This document shows, one piece after another, positions 1 to 8,172 of a DNA stretch of 64,000 nucleotides. The stretch is from Psychrobacter sp. UBA5136 (lineage in GTDB: Bacteria > Pseudomonadota > Gammaproteobacteria > Pseudomonadales > Moraxellaceae), in NCBI RefSeq assembly GCF_002414005.1, contig NZ_DHYG01000066.1:62001-126000 (forward strand), in the 5' to 3' direction. The notes below the pieces were generated by a model, which was not told where the DNA came from, did no database searches, and was given only the letters and a program-made list of their open reading frames with translations. Numbering within the stretch: position 1 is the first letter of the stretch; each line of letters starts with the position of its first letter. A program made the translations under genes and the position numbers.

Positions 1-2
1 CC

Positions 3-128
3 CCGTCGCAAAATTATTCGTTTATCTCGTCAACCATGATTCGCGAAATTGCCAAGCTTGGCGGTGACGTGACAAAATTTGTACCACCTTGCGTCTCAGA
101 AGCCTTTATACAAAAACTTGGTAAGTAA
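3..128 (+). CDS. coaD: phosphopantetheine adenylyltransferase, C-terminal part
   Basis: Only the last 41 codons are in the window; the gene starts before base 1. The readable tail contains a NYSFISST stretch followed by MIREIAKLGGDVTKFVP, which matches the C-terminal end of CoaD proteins (the ISSS/T-x-REIA segment that contacts ATP). CoaD makes dephospho-CoA from 4'-phosphopantetheine and ATP in coenzyme A synthesis. The ferredoxin gene follows after 83 nt, a neighbour pair also seen in pseudomonads. The identification rests on a short but characteristic segment. Confidence 0.85.
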   Translation, partial: PSQNYSFISSTMIREIAKLGGDVTKFVPPCVSEAFIQKLGK

Positions 129-211
129 TATACAGTAACTAATATTCAATTTAATGGTGAATAACAGACGTACTCACTTATTATCAGCTGCTAGCAAATA
201 AGGAGCAGTTT

Positions 212-460
212 ATGGCGTTATTAATTACGGATGAATGCATCAATTGTGATGTCTGCGAGCCTGCTTGCCCAAACGAAGCCATCTCAGAGGGCGATGATAT
301 TTATGTCATCGATCCAAATTTATGCACCGAGTGTGTCGGCCACTTTGATGAGCCGCAGTGCGTGGTGATTTGTCCTGTCGACTGTATTCCGCATGACCCA
401 AATCATATCGAAACTGAGAGCGATTTATTAGAAAAATACAAGCGCATCACTGGTAAATAA
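212..460 (+). CDS. fdx: YfhL-type 2x[4Fe-4S] ferredoxin
   Basis: An 82-residue ferredoxin with two cluster-binding motifs. The first is C9-x2-C12-x2-C15-x3-CP (C19). The second is C38-x2-C41-x8-C50-x3-CP (C54), with C58 further on. The long spacing between the second and third cysteines of the second motif, plus the C-terminal extension, is typical of the Allochromatium vinosum/YfhL ferredoxin family, which has very low-potential clusters. A near-perfect ribosome binding site (AAGGAG, 198-206 region) precedes the ATG. It follows coaD and lies 3 nt before bioA. Its electron partner cannot be told from the sequence. Supplying BioB is only a guess from the neighbouring biotin genes. Confidence 0.93.
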   Translation: MALLITDECINCDVCEPACPNEAISEGDDIYVIDPNLCTECVGHFDEPQCVVICPVDCIPHDPNHIETESDLLEKYKRITGK

Positions 461-463
461 AAC

Positions 464-1786
464 ATGACGATAACGCAATCTTTAACGAGCAATCTTCCAG
501 CGAACGACTTTGACCAACAGCACCTTTGGCATCCCTATGCCAGCTTGCCGCCTACTTATCCAAATATCGTGATTGACCATGCCGAAGGCGTTTATATCTT
601 CACCGAAGATGGTACGCGCCTGATTGATGGGATGTCGTCATGGTGGGCAAGCGTGCATGGCTATAATCACCCAACGCTCAATGCAGCGATGATGGCACAA
701 TTGGGCAAAATGGCGCATGTGATGTTTGGCGGCTTAACCCATCAGCCGGCGATAGATTTGGGTAAAAAACTGCTTGCTATCGTACCAAAAGGCCTTGAGG
801 CCATATTTTATGCCGACAGCGGTAGCATTGCCGTCGAAGTGGCGCTAAAAATGGCGCTGCAATATCAAATCGCGGCGGGGTTTGCACAAAAAAATCAGTT
901 TGCTTCAACGCAATCAGGCTATTACGGCGATACATGGCACGCCATGAGCGTCTGTGATCCCGTTACGGGCATGCATAGCCTCTATGGTCAGCAATTGCCG
1001 ACGCAGCATTTCGTCTCTGCGCCGCCGTTGGGATTTGAGCGCGAGATTACCCAAAGCGTACGTGAAGAATTAACGGCATTTTTTGCTAAATATAGCCATA
1101 AGCTTGCCGGATTTATTATTGAGCCGATTATTCAAGGCGCAGGCGGGATGCGCTTTTATAGTCCGGAATATTTGCAGCTATTACGGCAATTGTGTGATGA
1201 GCATAACGTGCTATTGATTGCCGATGAAATCGCCACTGGCTTTGGGCGTAGCGGCAAACTGTTTGCTTGCGAGCATGCTGGTATCAGCCCTGATATTATG
1301 ACCATTGGCAAAGCACTGACGGGTGGCTATATGACCTTTGCCGCGACCTTGTGTACGCGCAAGGTCGCCGATACCATTCACCACAGCAAGTATCCGGCGC
1401 TTATGCATGGTCCCACTTTTATGGGCAATCCTTTAGCGTGCGCGGTTGCTTGTGCATCGATTGATTTAATTTTGTCCTACGACATCGAAGCACATACAGC
1501 AAATATGCAAGCTATCATGGAGACGCAGCTTGCGCCTGCAGCGATGTTGGCTGGTGTAAAAGAGGTACGTTGTTTGGGCGCCGTTGCTGTGATTGAATTG
1601 GATGAAGCGGTTGATATGCCGACTTTTCAAACATTGCTCATTGAAAATAGCATTTGGGTGCGACCGTTTGGAAAACTGGTTTATATCATGCCGCCTTATG
1701 TGATTAGCGATGACGAGCTGTCGACGTTATGCCAAGCGCTTTTAGACGTGGTGCGCACGTATTTAACCATGCAAGAGCAAGGTTAA
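464..1786 (+). CDS. bioA: adenosylmethionine-8-amino-7-oxononanoate aminotransferase
   Basis: BioA transfers an amino group from S-adenosylmethionine to 7-keto-8-aminopelargonate, giving 7,8-diaminopelargonate in biotin synthesis. The 440-residue protein is of normal length and carries class III aminotransferase features: HLWHPYAS near the N-terminus, MSSWWASVHGYNHP, DSGSIAVEVALKMALQY, IADEIATGFGRSG, and the PLP lysine K283 in TIGKALTGGYM. The start ATG is 3 nt after the ferredoxin stop with no strong ribosome binding site, which suggests translational coupling. bioD follows 20 nt downstream, so fdx-bioA-bioD probably form one operon. Confidence 0.96.
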   Translation: MTITQSLTSNLPANDFDQQHLWHPYASLPPTYPNIVIDHAEGVYIFTEDGTRLIDGMSSWWASVHGYNHPTLNAAMMAQLGKMAHVMFGGLTHQPAIDLGKKLLAIVPKGLEAIFYADSGSIAVEVALKMALQYQIAAGFAQKNQFASTQSGYYGDTWHAMSVCDPVTGMHSLYGQQLPTQHFVSAPPLGFEREITQSVREELTAFFAKYSHKLAGFIIEPIIQGAGGMRFYSPEYLQLLRQLCDEHNVLLIADEIATGFGRSGKLFACEHAGISPDIMTIGKALTGGYMTFAATLCTRKVADTIHHSKYPALMHGPTFMGNPLACAVACASIDLILSYDIEAHTANMQAIMETQLAPAAMLAGVKEVRCLGAVAVIELDEAVDMPTFQTLLIENSIWVRPFGKLVYIMPPYVISDDELSTLCQALLDVVRTYLTMQEQG

Positions 1787-1806
1787 AAACAAGGATAAAT
1801 TAACTC

Positions 1807-2541
1807 ATGAGCGTGTTATTTATTTCAGGTATTGATACCGACATTGGCAAAACTTATGCGACGGGTATGTTGGCAAAGGCGCTCATGCAGCAAGGCGTGA
1901 ATGTCATCACCCAAAAGCTGGTACAAACAGGCGTTAGTGTCAATTCAGACAATGGCGAGATGAATATTGCTGACGATATTATTGTTCATCGTCGATTGAT
2001 GGGTATTTCGCTACAACCTTGTGATTTTGACTTTACCACTTGTCCGTATCGTTATGAGAAGCCCGCATCGCCGCATTTAGCGGCTAAGCTTGCTAGCAGC
2101 GTTTTAGAGCCTGACGTCATTACTAAGTCTACACAGCAATTGCAACAAAACTACGACGCGGTGCTATTAGAAGGCGCAGGCGGATTACTGGTGCCAATGA
2201 CCGAGCAATTATTAACCTTAGAGTATATTGCTCAAGAAGGCTATCAAGTTATTTTGGTCACCTCAGGGCGACTTGGTAGTATCAATCATACCTTGCTAAG
2301 TTTAGAGGCGATTAGGGCACGTGGTTTAACGCTGCATAGTGTGATTTATAACCATATACATGATCATGCTGCTCAGACGGATGCTGAGATCGCTAATAGC
2401 ACGATTGATTTTTTACAAAATTATTTAGCACAACATTATCCAAATACCCACTGGTTAACGTTACCTGTGCAAGAAGAGAATGGTTCTAAGAGTAGAGATT
2501 TCAGCCTTCCTAAAAACTTTGTTTCATGCTGGCAAAAATAA
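1807..2541 (+). CDS. bioD: ATP-dependent dethiobiotin synthetase
   Basis: BioD closes the ureido ring of dethiobiotin from diaminopelargonate, CO2 and ATP. The P-loop GIDTDIGKT sits at residues 8-16. The segment around residue 40 (QKLVQTGV) replaces the usual KPVQTG, and LLEGAGGLLVPM is the conserved substrate and metal-binding stretch. Length 244 residues, near the family norm of about 225-240. An AAGGAT ribosome binding site lies 12 nt before the ATG. It is the last gene of the presumed fdx-bioAD operon; the RNase P RNA promoter begins right after it. Confidence 0.94.
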   Translation: MSVLFISGIDTDIGKTYATGMLAKALMQQGVNVITQKLVQTGVSVNSDNGEMNIADDIIVHRRLMGISLQPCDFDFTTCPYRYEKPASPHLAAKLASSVLEPDVITKSTQQLQQNYDAVLLEGAGGLLVPMTEQLLTLEYIAQEGYQVILVTSGRLGSINHTLLSLEAIRARGLTLHSVIYNHIHDHAAQTDAEIANSTIDFLQNYLAQHYPNTHWLTLPVQEENGSKSRDFSLPKNFVSCWQK

Positions 2542-2575
2542 GCCGAAAACACTTTCCACACCTTATACTAATTTT

Positions 2576-2583
2576 GTTATACT
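2576..2583 (+). promoter_or_regulatory. extended -10 promoter of rnpB
   Basis: TGT followed by TATACT (2578-2583) forms an extended -10 element (TGnTATAAT type). The expected start point, 6-7 nt downstream, matches the 5' end of the RNase P RNA near 2590. The -35 region is weak (a TTCCAC-like hexamer near 2554). The same TGTTATACT string occurs before typA and before the acyltransferase at 37618. Confidence 0.6.
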
Positions 2584-2589
2584 AGCGCG

Positions 2590-2946
<357 letters not shown>

Positions 2947-3038
2947 TTTTTATGGTTCGTTTTTATCGTTAATTGAGCGAATATTTGCTAGGAATTTGAA
3001 TAAAATTCGCATTTTTTGCAAAAAACAATAATTAGGGG

Positions 3039-3067
3039 TTGACGATAGTCATCTCTATCGGTATTAT
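3039..3067 (+). promoter_or_regulatory. sigma-70 promoter of the tRNA-Met gene
   Basis: TTGACG at 3039-3044 and TATTAT at 3062-3067 are separated by 17 nt, a near-consensus sigma-70 promoter. It would start transcription about 8 nt before the mature tRNA. The G/C-containing stretch after the -10 resembles a stringent discriminator, but this is only suggestive. Confidence 0.8.
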
Positions 3068-3081
3068 ACCGAGCCTTAAAT

Positions 3082-3158
3082 GGCGATGTAGCTCAGCTGG
3101 TTAGAGCGCACGACTCATAATCGTGAGGTCAAGAGTTCAAGTCTCTTCATCGCCACCA
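3082..3158 (+). tRNA. tRNA-Met (anticodon CAT), probably elongator
   Basis: A 77-nt tRNA with a complete cloverleaf: acceptor GGCGATG/CATCGCC, anticodon stem CACGA/TCGTG with the CAT anticodon at 3116-3118, T arm with GTTCAAG, and an encoded 3' CCA. It is not the initiator: the acceptor's first pair is G-C and the anticodon stem lacks three consecutive G-C pairs. A CAT anticodon could also belong to the lysidine-modified tRNA-Ile2. The acceptor and anticodon stems look more like elongator Met, but the sequence alone does not settle it. It has its own promoter and terminator. Confidence 0.93.
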
Positions 3159-3188
3159 TATTTAGTAAGACCAGCAGTATTAAAAATG

Positions 3189-3216
3189 CCAATCATTATT
3201 TGATTGGTTTTTTTTT
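3189..3216 (+). terminator. terminator after the tRNA gene
   Basis: A 7-bp stem CCAATCA/TGATTGG with a 5-nt loop is followed directly by nine T residues. It is a canonical rho-independent terminator ending the tRNA transcript. Confidence 0.88.
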
Positions 3217-3620
3217 GCCTAATTTTTATCCATTATCTATCGCTGTCTGCGCACTTTATCTTGTCCCTTAGCGAGCAAATATTTTGGTAATTTTATCGCG
3301 CTTGATTCACATCATGCACTAAGCAACATCTTGCTAATAAAATCGCCTTACTTTAGCGCGGAAAACTGCTAGAATACTCTCACATGCCTGCGCCTATTTA
3401 TAAGCTCACTGTTTGGGTTAAGAAGCATTGAGTTAATAAACAGGATAAGCGCCATGACTTTTAACGAGATACGATAATCTCGTCACTTATGACTCAGATA
3501 TCGGTGTATTGGCTGATGTAACGTATAAGTGAGCATTCTATTGATTCTACCTGACAGTATAGTATTTACTAACAGCATATATTTTCGTTATTCAATCCTC
3601 CATTATTTAGTAGGCGCTTT
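3217..3620 (+). other. intergenic region before lepA
   Basis: 404 nt with no supported gene. It must hold the promoter of the lepA-lepB run. A TAGAAT at 3370-3375 is a possible -10, with only a poor -35 (TTACTT at 3348). A perfect 7-bp hairpin ACGAGAT/ATCTCGT lies at 3464-3483 without a T-run, so it is not a terminator; it may be a leader structure. Confidence 0.5.
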
Positions 3621-5420
3621 GTGACTGCATTAGCCAATATTCGTAACTTTTCTATTATTGCCCACATTGATCATGGCAAGTCGACCCTTGCCGATCGTTT
3701 TATTCAGATGTGCGGCGCCTTGCAAGATCGTGAGATGCAGGCGCAAGTACTTGATTCGATGGACATTGAACGTGAGCGTGGCATCACCATTAAAGCCCAG
3801 TCCGTAACCTTATTTTACGATCATCCTAATGGCGAGCGTTATCAGCTAAACTTCATTGATACGCCCGGCCACGTCGATTTTTCCTACGAAGTATCGCGAT
3901 CATTAGCGGCTTGTGAGGGCGCGCTATTGGTCGTTGATGCGGCGCAAGGCGTGGAAGCACAGTCGGTTGCCAACTGTTATACCGCCGTTGACCAAGGCCT
4001 AGAGGTGATGGCGGTCTTAAATAAAATTGATTTGCCACAAGTCGAGCCTGAGCGTGTGATTCAGGAGATTGAAGACATTATTGGGATTGATGCCGTTGAT
4101 GCGCCGCGCGTCTCGGCAAAATCTGGTCTTGGCGTTGATAAATTGCTAGAAGCCTTGGTTGAATTTATTCCAGCGCCAACGGGCGACCGCGATGGTCCGC
4201 TACAAGCGTTGATTATTGATTCATGGTTTGACAGTTATTTGGGCGTGGTCTCACTCGTGCGTGTCTGTGAAGGGACAGTGAAAAAGGGTGATAAAATTTA
4301 TATCAAATCGACCAAAGAAGCCCATTTGGTCAGCTCGATTGGTGTCTTTACGCCAAAACCTTTAGAAACGGGAATTTTAGAAGCCGGTGAAGTGGGCTTT
4401 ATCATTGCTGGTATTAAAGACATCGCGGGCGCGCCAGTGGGCGATACGATTACCCATGCCAAAACGCCTGACGTGGACCGCATCCCTGGTTTTAAACAGG
4501 TTACGCCGCAGGTTTATGCAGGTATGTTCCCAGTCGATGCCAACGACTTTGAAAAATTCCGTGAAGCGCTACAAAAGCTACAAATTAATGATGCGTCCCT
4601 ATACTTCGAGCCTGATACCTCTGACGCGCTCGGCTTTGGTTTTCGCTGCGGCTTTTTGGGTATGCTGCACATGGAGATTATCCAAGAGCGTTTAGAGCGC
4701 GAATATGACTTGGATCTCATCACCACCGCGCCGTCGGTTATCTACGAGATTGAAAAGAAAAATGGCGAGATAATCTATGTGGATAATCCGTCAAGATTGC
4801 CTGAGCCAAATAACATTGAAGAGTTCCGTGAGCCGATCGCGCGCTGTCAGATTTTGGTGCCGCAAGATTACTTAGGTAACGTCATGACGCTGTGTATCGA
4901 GCGCCGCGGCGTACAGGTCGATATGCGCTTTATGGGCAAACAAGTGCAGCTGATTTTTGATATTCCGATGGGCGAGGTGGTCATGGACTTCTTTGACCGC
5001 TTAAAGTCCGTCTCACGCGGATTTGCATCGCTTGATTATAACTTTGAGCGTTATCAAGTCGATAAATTGGTCAAGGTTGACGTGCTCATTAACGGTGATA
5101 AAGTGGATGCCTTAGCAATGATTGTGCACCAAGATCAAGCGCGCTTCCGTGGCAATCAGCTGGTCACTAAAATGAAAGAGCTGATTCCACGTCAGATGTT
5201 TGACGTAGCAATTCAAGCGGCGATTGGCAGTCAGATTATCGGTCGTAGTACGGTGAAAGCCATGCGTAAAGACGTCCTAGCCAAGTGTTATGGCGGCGAC
5301 GTTTCGCGGAAGAAAAAGCTACTCTCGAAACAAAAAGCCGGTAAAAAACGCATGAAGCAAGTAGGTAACGTAGAGATTCCTCAAGAAGCCTTCTTAGCCG
5401 TCTTGCAGGTCGATAATTAG
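3621..5420 (+). CDS. lepA: elongation factor 4 (back-translocating GTPase LepA)
   Basis: EF4 is a ribosome-associated translational GTPase that acts on stalled or incorrectly translocated ribosomes and aids 30S maturation. The 599-residue length is exactly that of the family. The G1 motif AHIDHGKS is at residues 14-21, DTPGHVDF and NKIDLP follow in order, and the LepA-specific C-terminal domain ends in GNVEIPQEAFLAVLQV. The start codon is GTG. lepB follows 117 nt downstream, as in most gammaproteobacteria. In that gap the 12-mer CAGCAATATTTA occurs twice (5451 and 5466). Confidence 0.97.
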   Translation: MTALANIRNFSIIAHIDHGKSTLADRFIQMCGALQDREMQAQVLDSMDIERERGITIKAQSVTLFYDHPNGERYQLNFIDTPGHVDFSYEVSRSLAACEGALLVVDAAQGVEAQSVANCYTAVDQGLEVMAVLNKIDLPQVEPERVIQEIEDIIGIDAVDAPRVSAKSGLGVDKLLEALVEFIPAPTGDRDGPLQALIIDSWFDSYLGVVSLVRVCEGTVKKGDKIYIKSTKEAHLVSSIGVFTPKPLETGILEAGEVGFIIAGIKDIAGAPVGDTITHAKTPDVDRIPGFKQVTPQVYAGMFPVDANDFEKFREALQKLQINDASLYFEPDTSDALGFGFRCGFLGMLHMEIIQERLEREYDLDLITTAPSVIYEIEKKNGEIIYVDNPSRLPEPNNIEEFREPIARCQILVPQDYLGNVMTLCIERRGVQVDMRFMGKQVQLIFDIPMGEVVMDFFDRLKSVSRGFASLDYNFERYQVDKLVKVDVLINGDKVDALAMIVHQDQARFRGNQLVTKMKELIPRQMFDVAIQAAIGSQIIGRSTVKAMRKDVLAKCYGGDVSRKKKLLSKQKAGKKRMKQVGNVEIPQEAFLAVLQVDN

Positions 5421-5537
5421 ACGCTCCTTATCTTGTAAAAGGTAAAAAAACAGCAATATTTATCCCAGCAATATTTAACATAGATAGCTTTAACGCAAAA
5501 GTAGTTTGATTATCAGCTCGTTAATAGGCAAATTCGT

Positions 5538-6440
5538 ATGGATTTTGATTTTAATTTAATTTTAGTGCCATTAACCATCGGCTTAGGTATTATTTGGCTA
5601 TTAGATAAGCTGACGCTCAAACAGCGTAAAACAAGAGGTCGCGGTAAAGAAAGCCTGCTGGTACGTTGGGCATATGATTTTTTCCCCGTATTGGCGGTGG
5701 TGTTAATTGTACGCTCATTTTTGATTGAGCCGTTTAATATTCCCTCATCATCGATGGTACCAACGTTATACACGGGCGACTTTATCGCGGTGAATAAGTA
5801 TGCTTATGGCGTGCGTTTGCCGCTGACTTATAATAAGGTGCTGGATACAGGCGCGCCTGAGCATGGCGATGTGGCGGTTTTTCGCTACCCTGAAAACCCA
5901 AGTATTTATTATATCAAGCGTGTGATTGGTCTGCCGGGTGATACGGTTAGTTATAATCAAGGGATGCTTGCAATCAATGATGTACCGGTTCCTACCAAAG
6001 CGGTAAATTTTGATGCCGATGCCGAGCTAACGTCACAGCTATATCCAGCAGGGCAAGTGGCACCAGGTCAAGTATTGACTGAAGATCATGCTATCCAAAT
6101 GGGACAACAAGAAGAAGGCCAAGCAAAGTACTTTGAAGAGAGGCAAGGGGATAATAAACACTTGGTTCGCTACTTGGCTGATATGAACAGCTCGCAGTAC
6201 GCACCATTTTTACAGCAAGAATCACCAGAAGTGGTCAGCTCTGAAGGAACGGCATGGCGTATCAGTGTGCCAGAAGGTCATTATTTTGTGATGGGCGATA
6301 ACCGCGATCGCAGTGCCGATGGACGTTTTTGGGGCTTTGTTCCTGATGATAATTTAGCAGGGAAGGCGGTCTATATTTGGATGCATAAACCACCAGGTCT
6401 GAAATTACCGACCTTTAAACGCAATGGTAGTATTGATTAG
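5538..6440 (+). CDS. lepB: signal peptidase I
   Basis: This inner-membrane serine protease removes signal peptides from exported proteins. Two N-terminal membrane segments lie at about residues 6-24 and 47-65. The catalytic Ser72 is in FNIPSSSMVPTL and the general base Lys127 in YYIKRVIGLPGD. The C-terminal GDNRDRSADGRFWGFV block is the family's box E. Length 300 residues, with a hydrophilic insertion of about 80 residues between the Lys box and box E (about 140-250), as in other long gammaproteobacterial LepB proteins. It follows lepA in the same direction. Confidence 0.96.
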   Translation: MDFDFNLILVPLTIGLGIIWLLDKLTLKQRKTRGRGKESLLVRWAYDFFPVLAVVLIVRSFLIEPFNIPSSSMVPTLYTGDFIAVNKYAYGVRLPLTYNKVLDTGAPEHGDVAVFRYPENPSIYYIKRVIGLPGDTVSYNQGMLAINDVPVPTKAVNFDADAELTSQLYPAGQVAPGQVLTEDHAIQMGQQEEGQAKYFEERQGDNKHLVRYLADMNSSQYAPFLQQESPEVVSSEGTAWRISVPEGHYFVMGDNRDRSADGRFWGFVPDDNLAGKAVYIWMHKPPGLKLPTFKRNGSID

Positions 6441-6582
6441 CCCATTTAGATGTCCACCGATTGAGATGAGGACACAGCCTAGTATAATCGATGTGCTAAA
6501 GATTGATTTACCGATAATAGTTTGTGCTAATATTATGGCTATTCAATAAACCGCCAGCTAGTTTATACATATCAAATAAAAA

Positions 6583-6606
6583 ACTTGATATTAAATGATA
6601 TCAAGT
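6583..6606 (+). other. perfect hairpin between lepB and the DUF4845 gene
   Basis: A 9-bp perfect stem ACTTGATAT/ATATCAAGT with a 6-nt loop. No T-run follows on the plus strand, so it is not a good terminator in the operon direction. It could be an RNA processing or stability structure in the lepAB-rnc transcript; RNase III cleavage is only a suggestion. Confidence 0.5.
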
Positions 6607-6674
6607 GTTATTAAAAAGATAGTGGTTAAAAATGTCGCGGTTTACCTATAGCAAACTACCCCTTGAGAGGTCTT

Positions 6675-7070
6675 ATGGTACAACAGTTATCTGGTCTGTC
6701 TTCGCAGCGCGGCGCTAGTGTGACTAGTGTCGTTTTTATCATTATTGTTTTGGGTGTGGCGGCTAAATTGATAGTTGCGATAGTTCCTGCGCAAATTGGC
6801 GACTATCAGCTGACGAAAACTTTAAGTGCACAGCTTAAAGAATCCAATGCCAATAAAGAAACGGCCAAGCAGTTTGTGGAGCGCGTGAATAAGCAGCTGT
6901 CCATTAACGCTGATTACGATACGAAAGCAGAAGAAGTGTTTACCTTTACCGATAAAAAACCAGGTCAGCTGGCTATCCATAAACAGTATGAAACTACCAA
7001 TAACTTTTTTAGTAATATTGATATCGTTAATCGCTTTGAAGGCGACATTGATCCAACCACCGCCGAATGA
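6675..7070 (+). CDS. DUF4845 family protein with a single N-terminal membrane helix
   Basis: A 131-residue small protein found between lepB and rnc in many gammaproteobacteria. One membrane helix (about residues 14-35, SVVFIIIVLGVAAKLIVAIVPAQIGDY) is followed by a soluble, charged domain. The N-terminus (SSQRGASVTSVVFII) resembles a pilin-like leader, but lacks the glutamate of a true prepilin site. A GAGAGG ribosome binding site at 6665-6670 points to the ATG at 6675; an upstream in-frame TTG at 6663 overlaps that site and is unlikely. Function unknown; its place in the operon suggests a link to export or RNA processing. Confidence 0.85.
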   Translation: MVQQLSGLSSQRGASVTSVVFIIIVLGVAAKLIVAIVPAQIGDYQLTKTLSAQLKESNANKETAKQFVERVNKQLSINADYDTKAEEVFTFTDKKPGQLAIHKQYETTNNFFSNIDIVNRFEGDIDPTTAE

Positions 7071-7204
7071 TTCACTTTTTAAATCATAGAAAAGTAAAGT
7101 CTGTTCCTTGGCATCAATTTTTTAGAGCTTTTTTAAAGCTGTTTTAAAACACCATCATTTCGTATATTTATTAATGAAACAAAAGGGATAATCACAAACC
7201 ACGC

Positions 7205-8002
7205 ATGAAACCAACTTCGCAGTATCCTCAGACGGTACCTAATCCCCATAAAAATAGCGTGTCTGATGACGCGCTTATTATTAGCTCAGAATTTATTCAA
7301 CGGTTAGCGGTATTGTCGCGCAAGTTGGGTTATGTGTTTAATGATTTAAGTTTGCCGAAGCTTGCGCTTACTCATCGCTCCTTTGATAGTAAGAAAAACT
7401 ATGAGCGCTTGGAGTTTTTGGGCGATGCGCTATTAGGCATGATAATCGGTGAAGCTTTGTATCATCGTTATCCGGCGCAAAACGAAGGCCGCTTAACGCG
7501 CATGCGGGCGACTTTAGTACGGCAAGAATCGTTGGTTATTATTGCACAAAATCTAGAGCTTTCTAATCAATTGATACTAGGCGTTGGTGAGCGCAAAGGC
7601 GGCGGGCGCAATCGTGCCTCTATCTTGGCAGATGCTGTAGAGTCGTTGATTGGCGCCATTTATTTAGACAGCCAAGATATGGATATTACCCGCGCTTGCG
7701 TGCTATCGTGGTATGGTGATCTCATAGACAACGTGAGTGATCAAAAAGCGCTAAAAGATGCCAAGAGCCGTCTACAAGAATGGCTGCAGTCCAAGCAGTT
7801 TGATTTGCCGCATTATGAACTGATGGAAACTCGCGGTAACGCCCCGCATCAAATTTTTGTGGTACGCTGTCAGGTCAATATTAATAATTGCCCTGATATT
7901 ATTGAATCTGGCGAAAGTCGCCGTATCGCTGAGCAAAAAGCGGCGGAACTGATGATTAATCAGCTGCATAAATTGCCAGGGCAGCCAAAAAGACGTACCT
8001 AG
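7205..8002 (+). CDS. rnc: ribonuclease III
   Basis: RNase III cleaves double-stranded RNA and matures rRNA precursors and some mRNAs. The signature NYERLEFLGDALLGMIIGEALY lies at about residues 62-83, and DAVESLIGAIYLD holds the second acidic group. The C-terminal half is a double-stranded RNA-binding domain with the final KAAELMINQL helix. At 265 residues it is about 40 longer than the E. coli enzyme, mostly from an N-terminal extension of about 25 residues (MKPTSQYPQTVPNP...) and a short C-terminal tail. No later ATG fits better. A small hairpin AGCTTT/AAAGCT at 7126-7140 lies in the leader. Confidence 0.96.
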   Translation: MKPTSQYPQTVPNPHKNSVSDDALIISSEFIQRLAVLSRKLGYVFNDLSLPKLALTHRSFDSKKNYERLEFLGDALLGMIIGEALYHRYPAQNEGRLTRMRATLVRQESLVIIAQNLELSNQLILGVGERKGGGRNRASILADAVESLIGAIYLDSQDMDITRACVLSWYGDLIDNVSDQKALKDAKSRLQEWLQSKQFDLPHYELMETRGNAPHQIFVVRCQVNINNCPDIIESGESRRIAEQKAAELMINQLHKLPGQPKRRT

Positions 8003-8172
8003 TTTTTTAAAGTTAATTTTTAAAAAAACATTTTCCCTAATAACAAATTCGATGATTTCAATGAGTCGTTTTTTGAAATAACTCATACTTTTAACATGAT
8101 CAGTCTTATGCCGCTTTTATTTCAACGACTATCAAGCGCCATGACTGATGACAACCTCCATAGGATTAACCC

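Noticed and set aside
3082..3158. Initiator tRNA-fMet
   Set aside because: The first acceptor pair is G-C and the anticodon stem lacks the three consecutive G-C pairs of initiator tRNA.
5513..5773. Minus-strand frame overlapping the lepB N-terminus
   Set aside because: It is antisense to a well-supported gene, with no ribosome binding site or known family.
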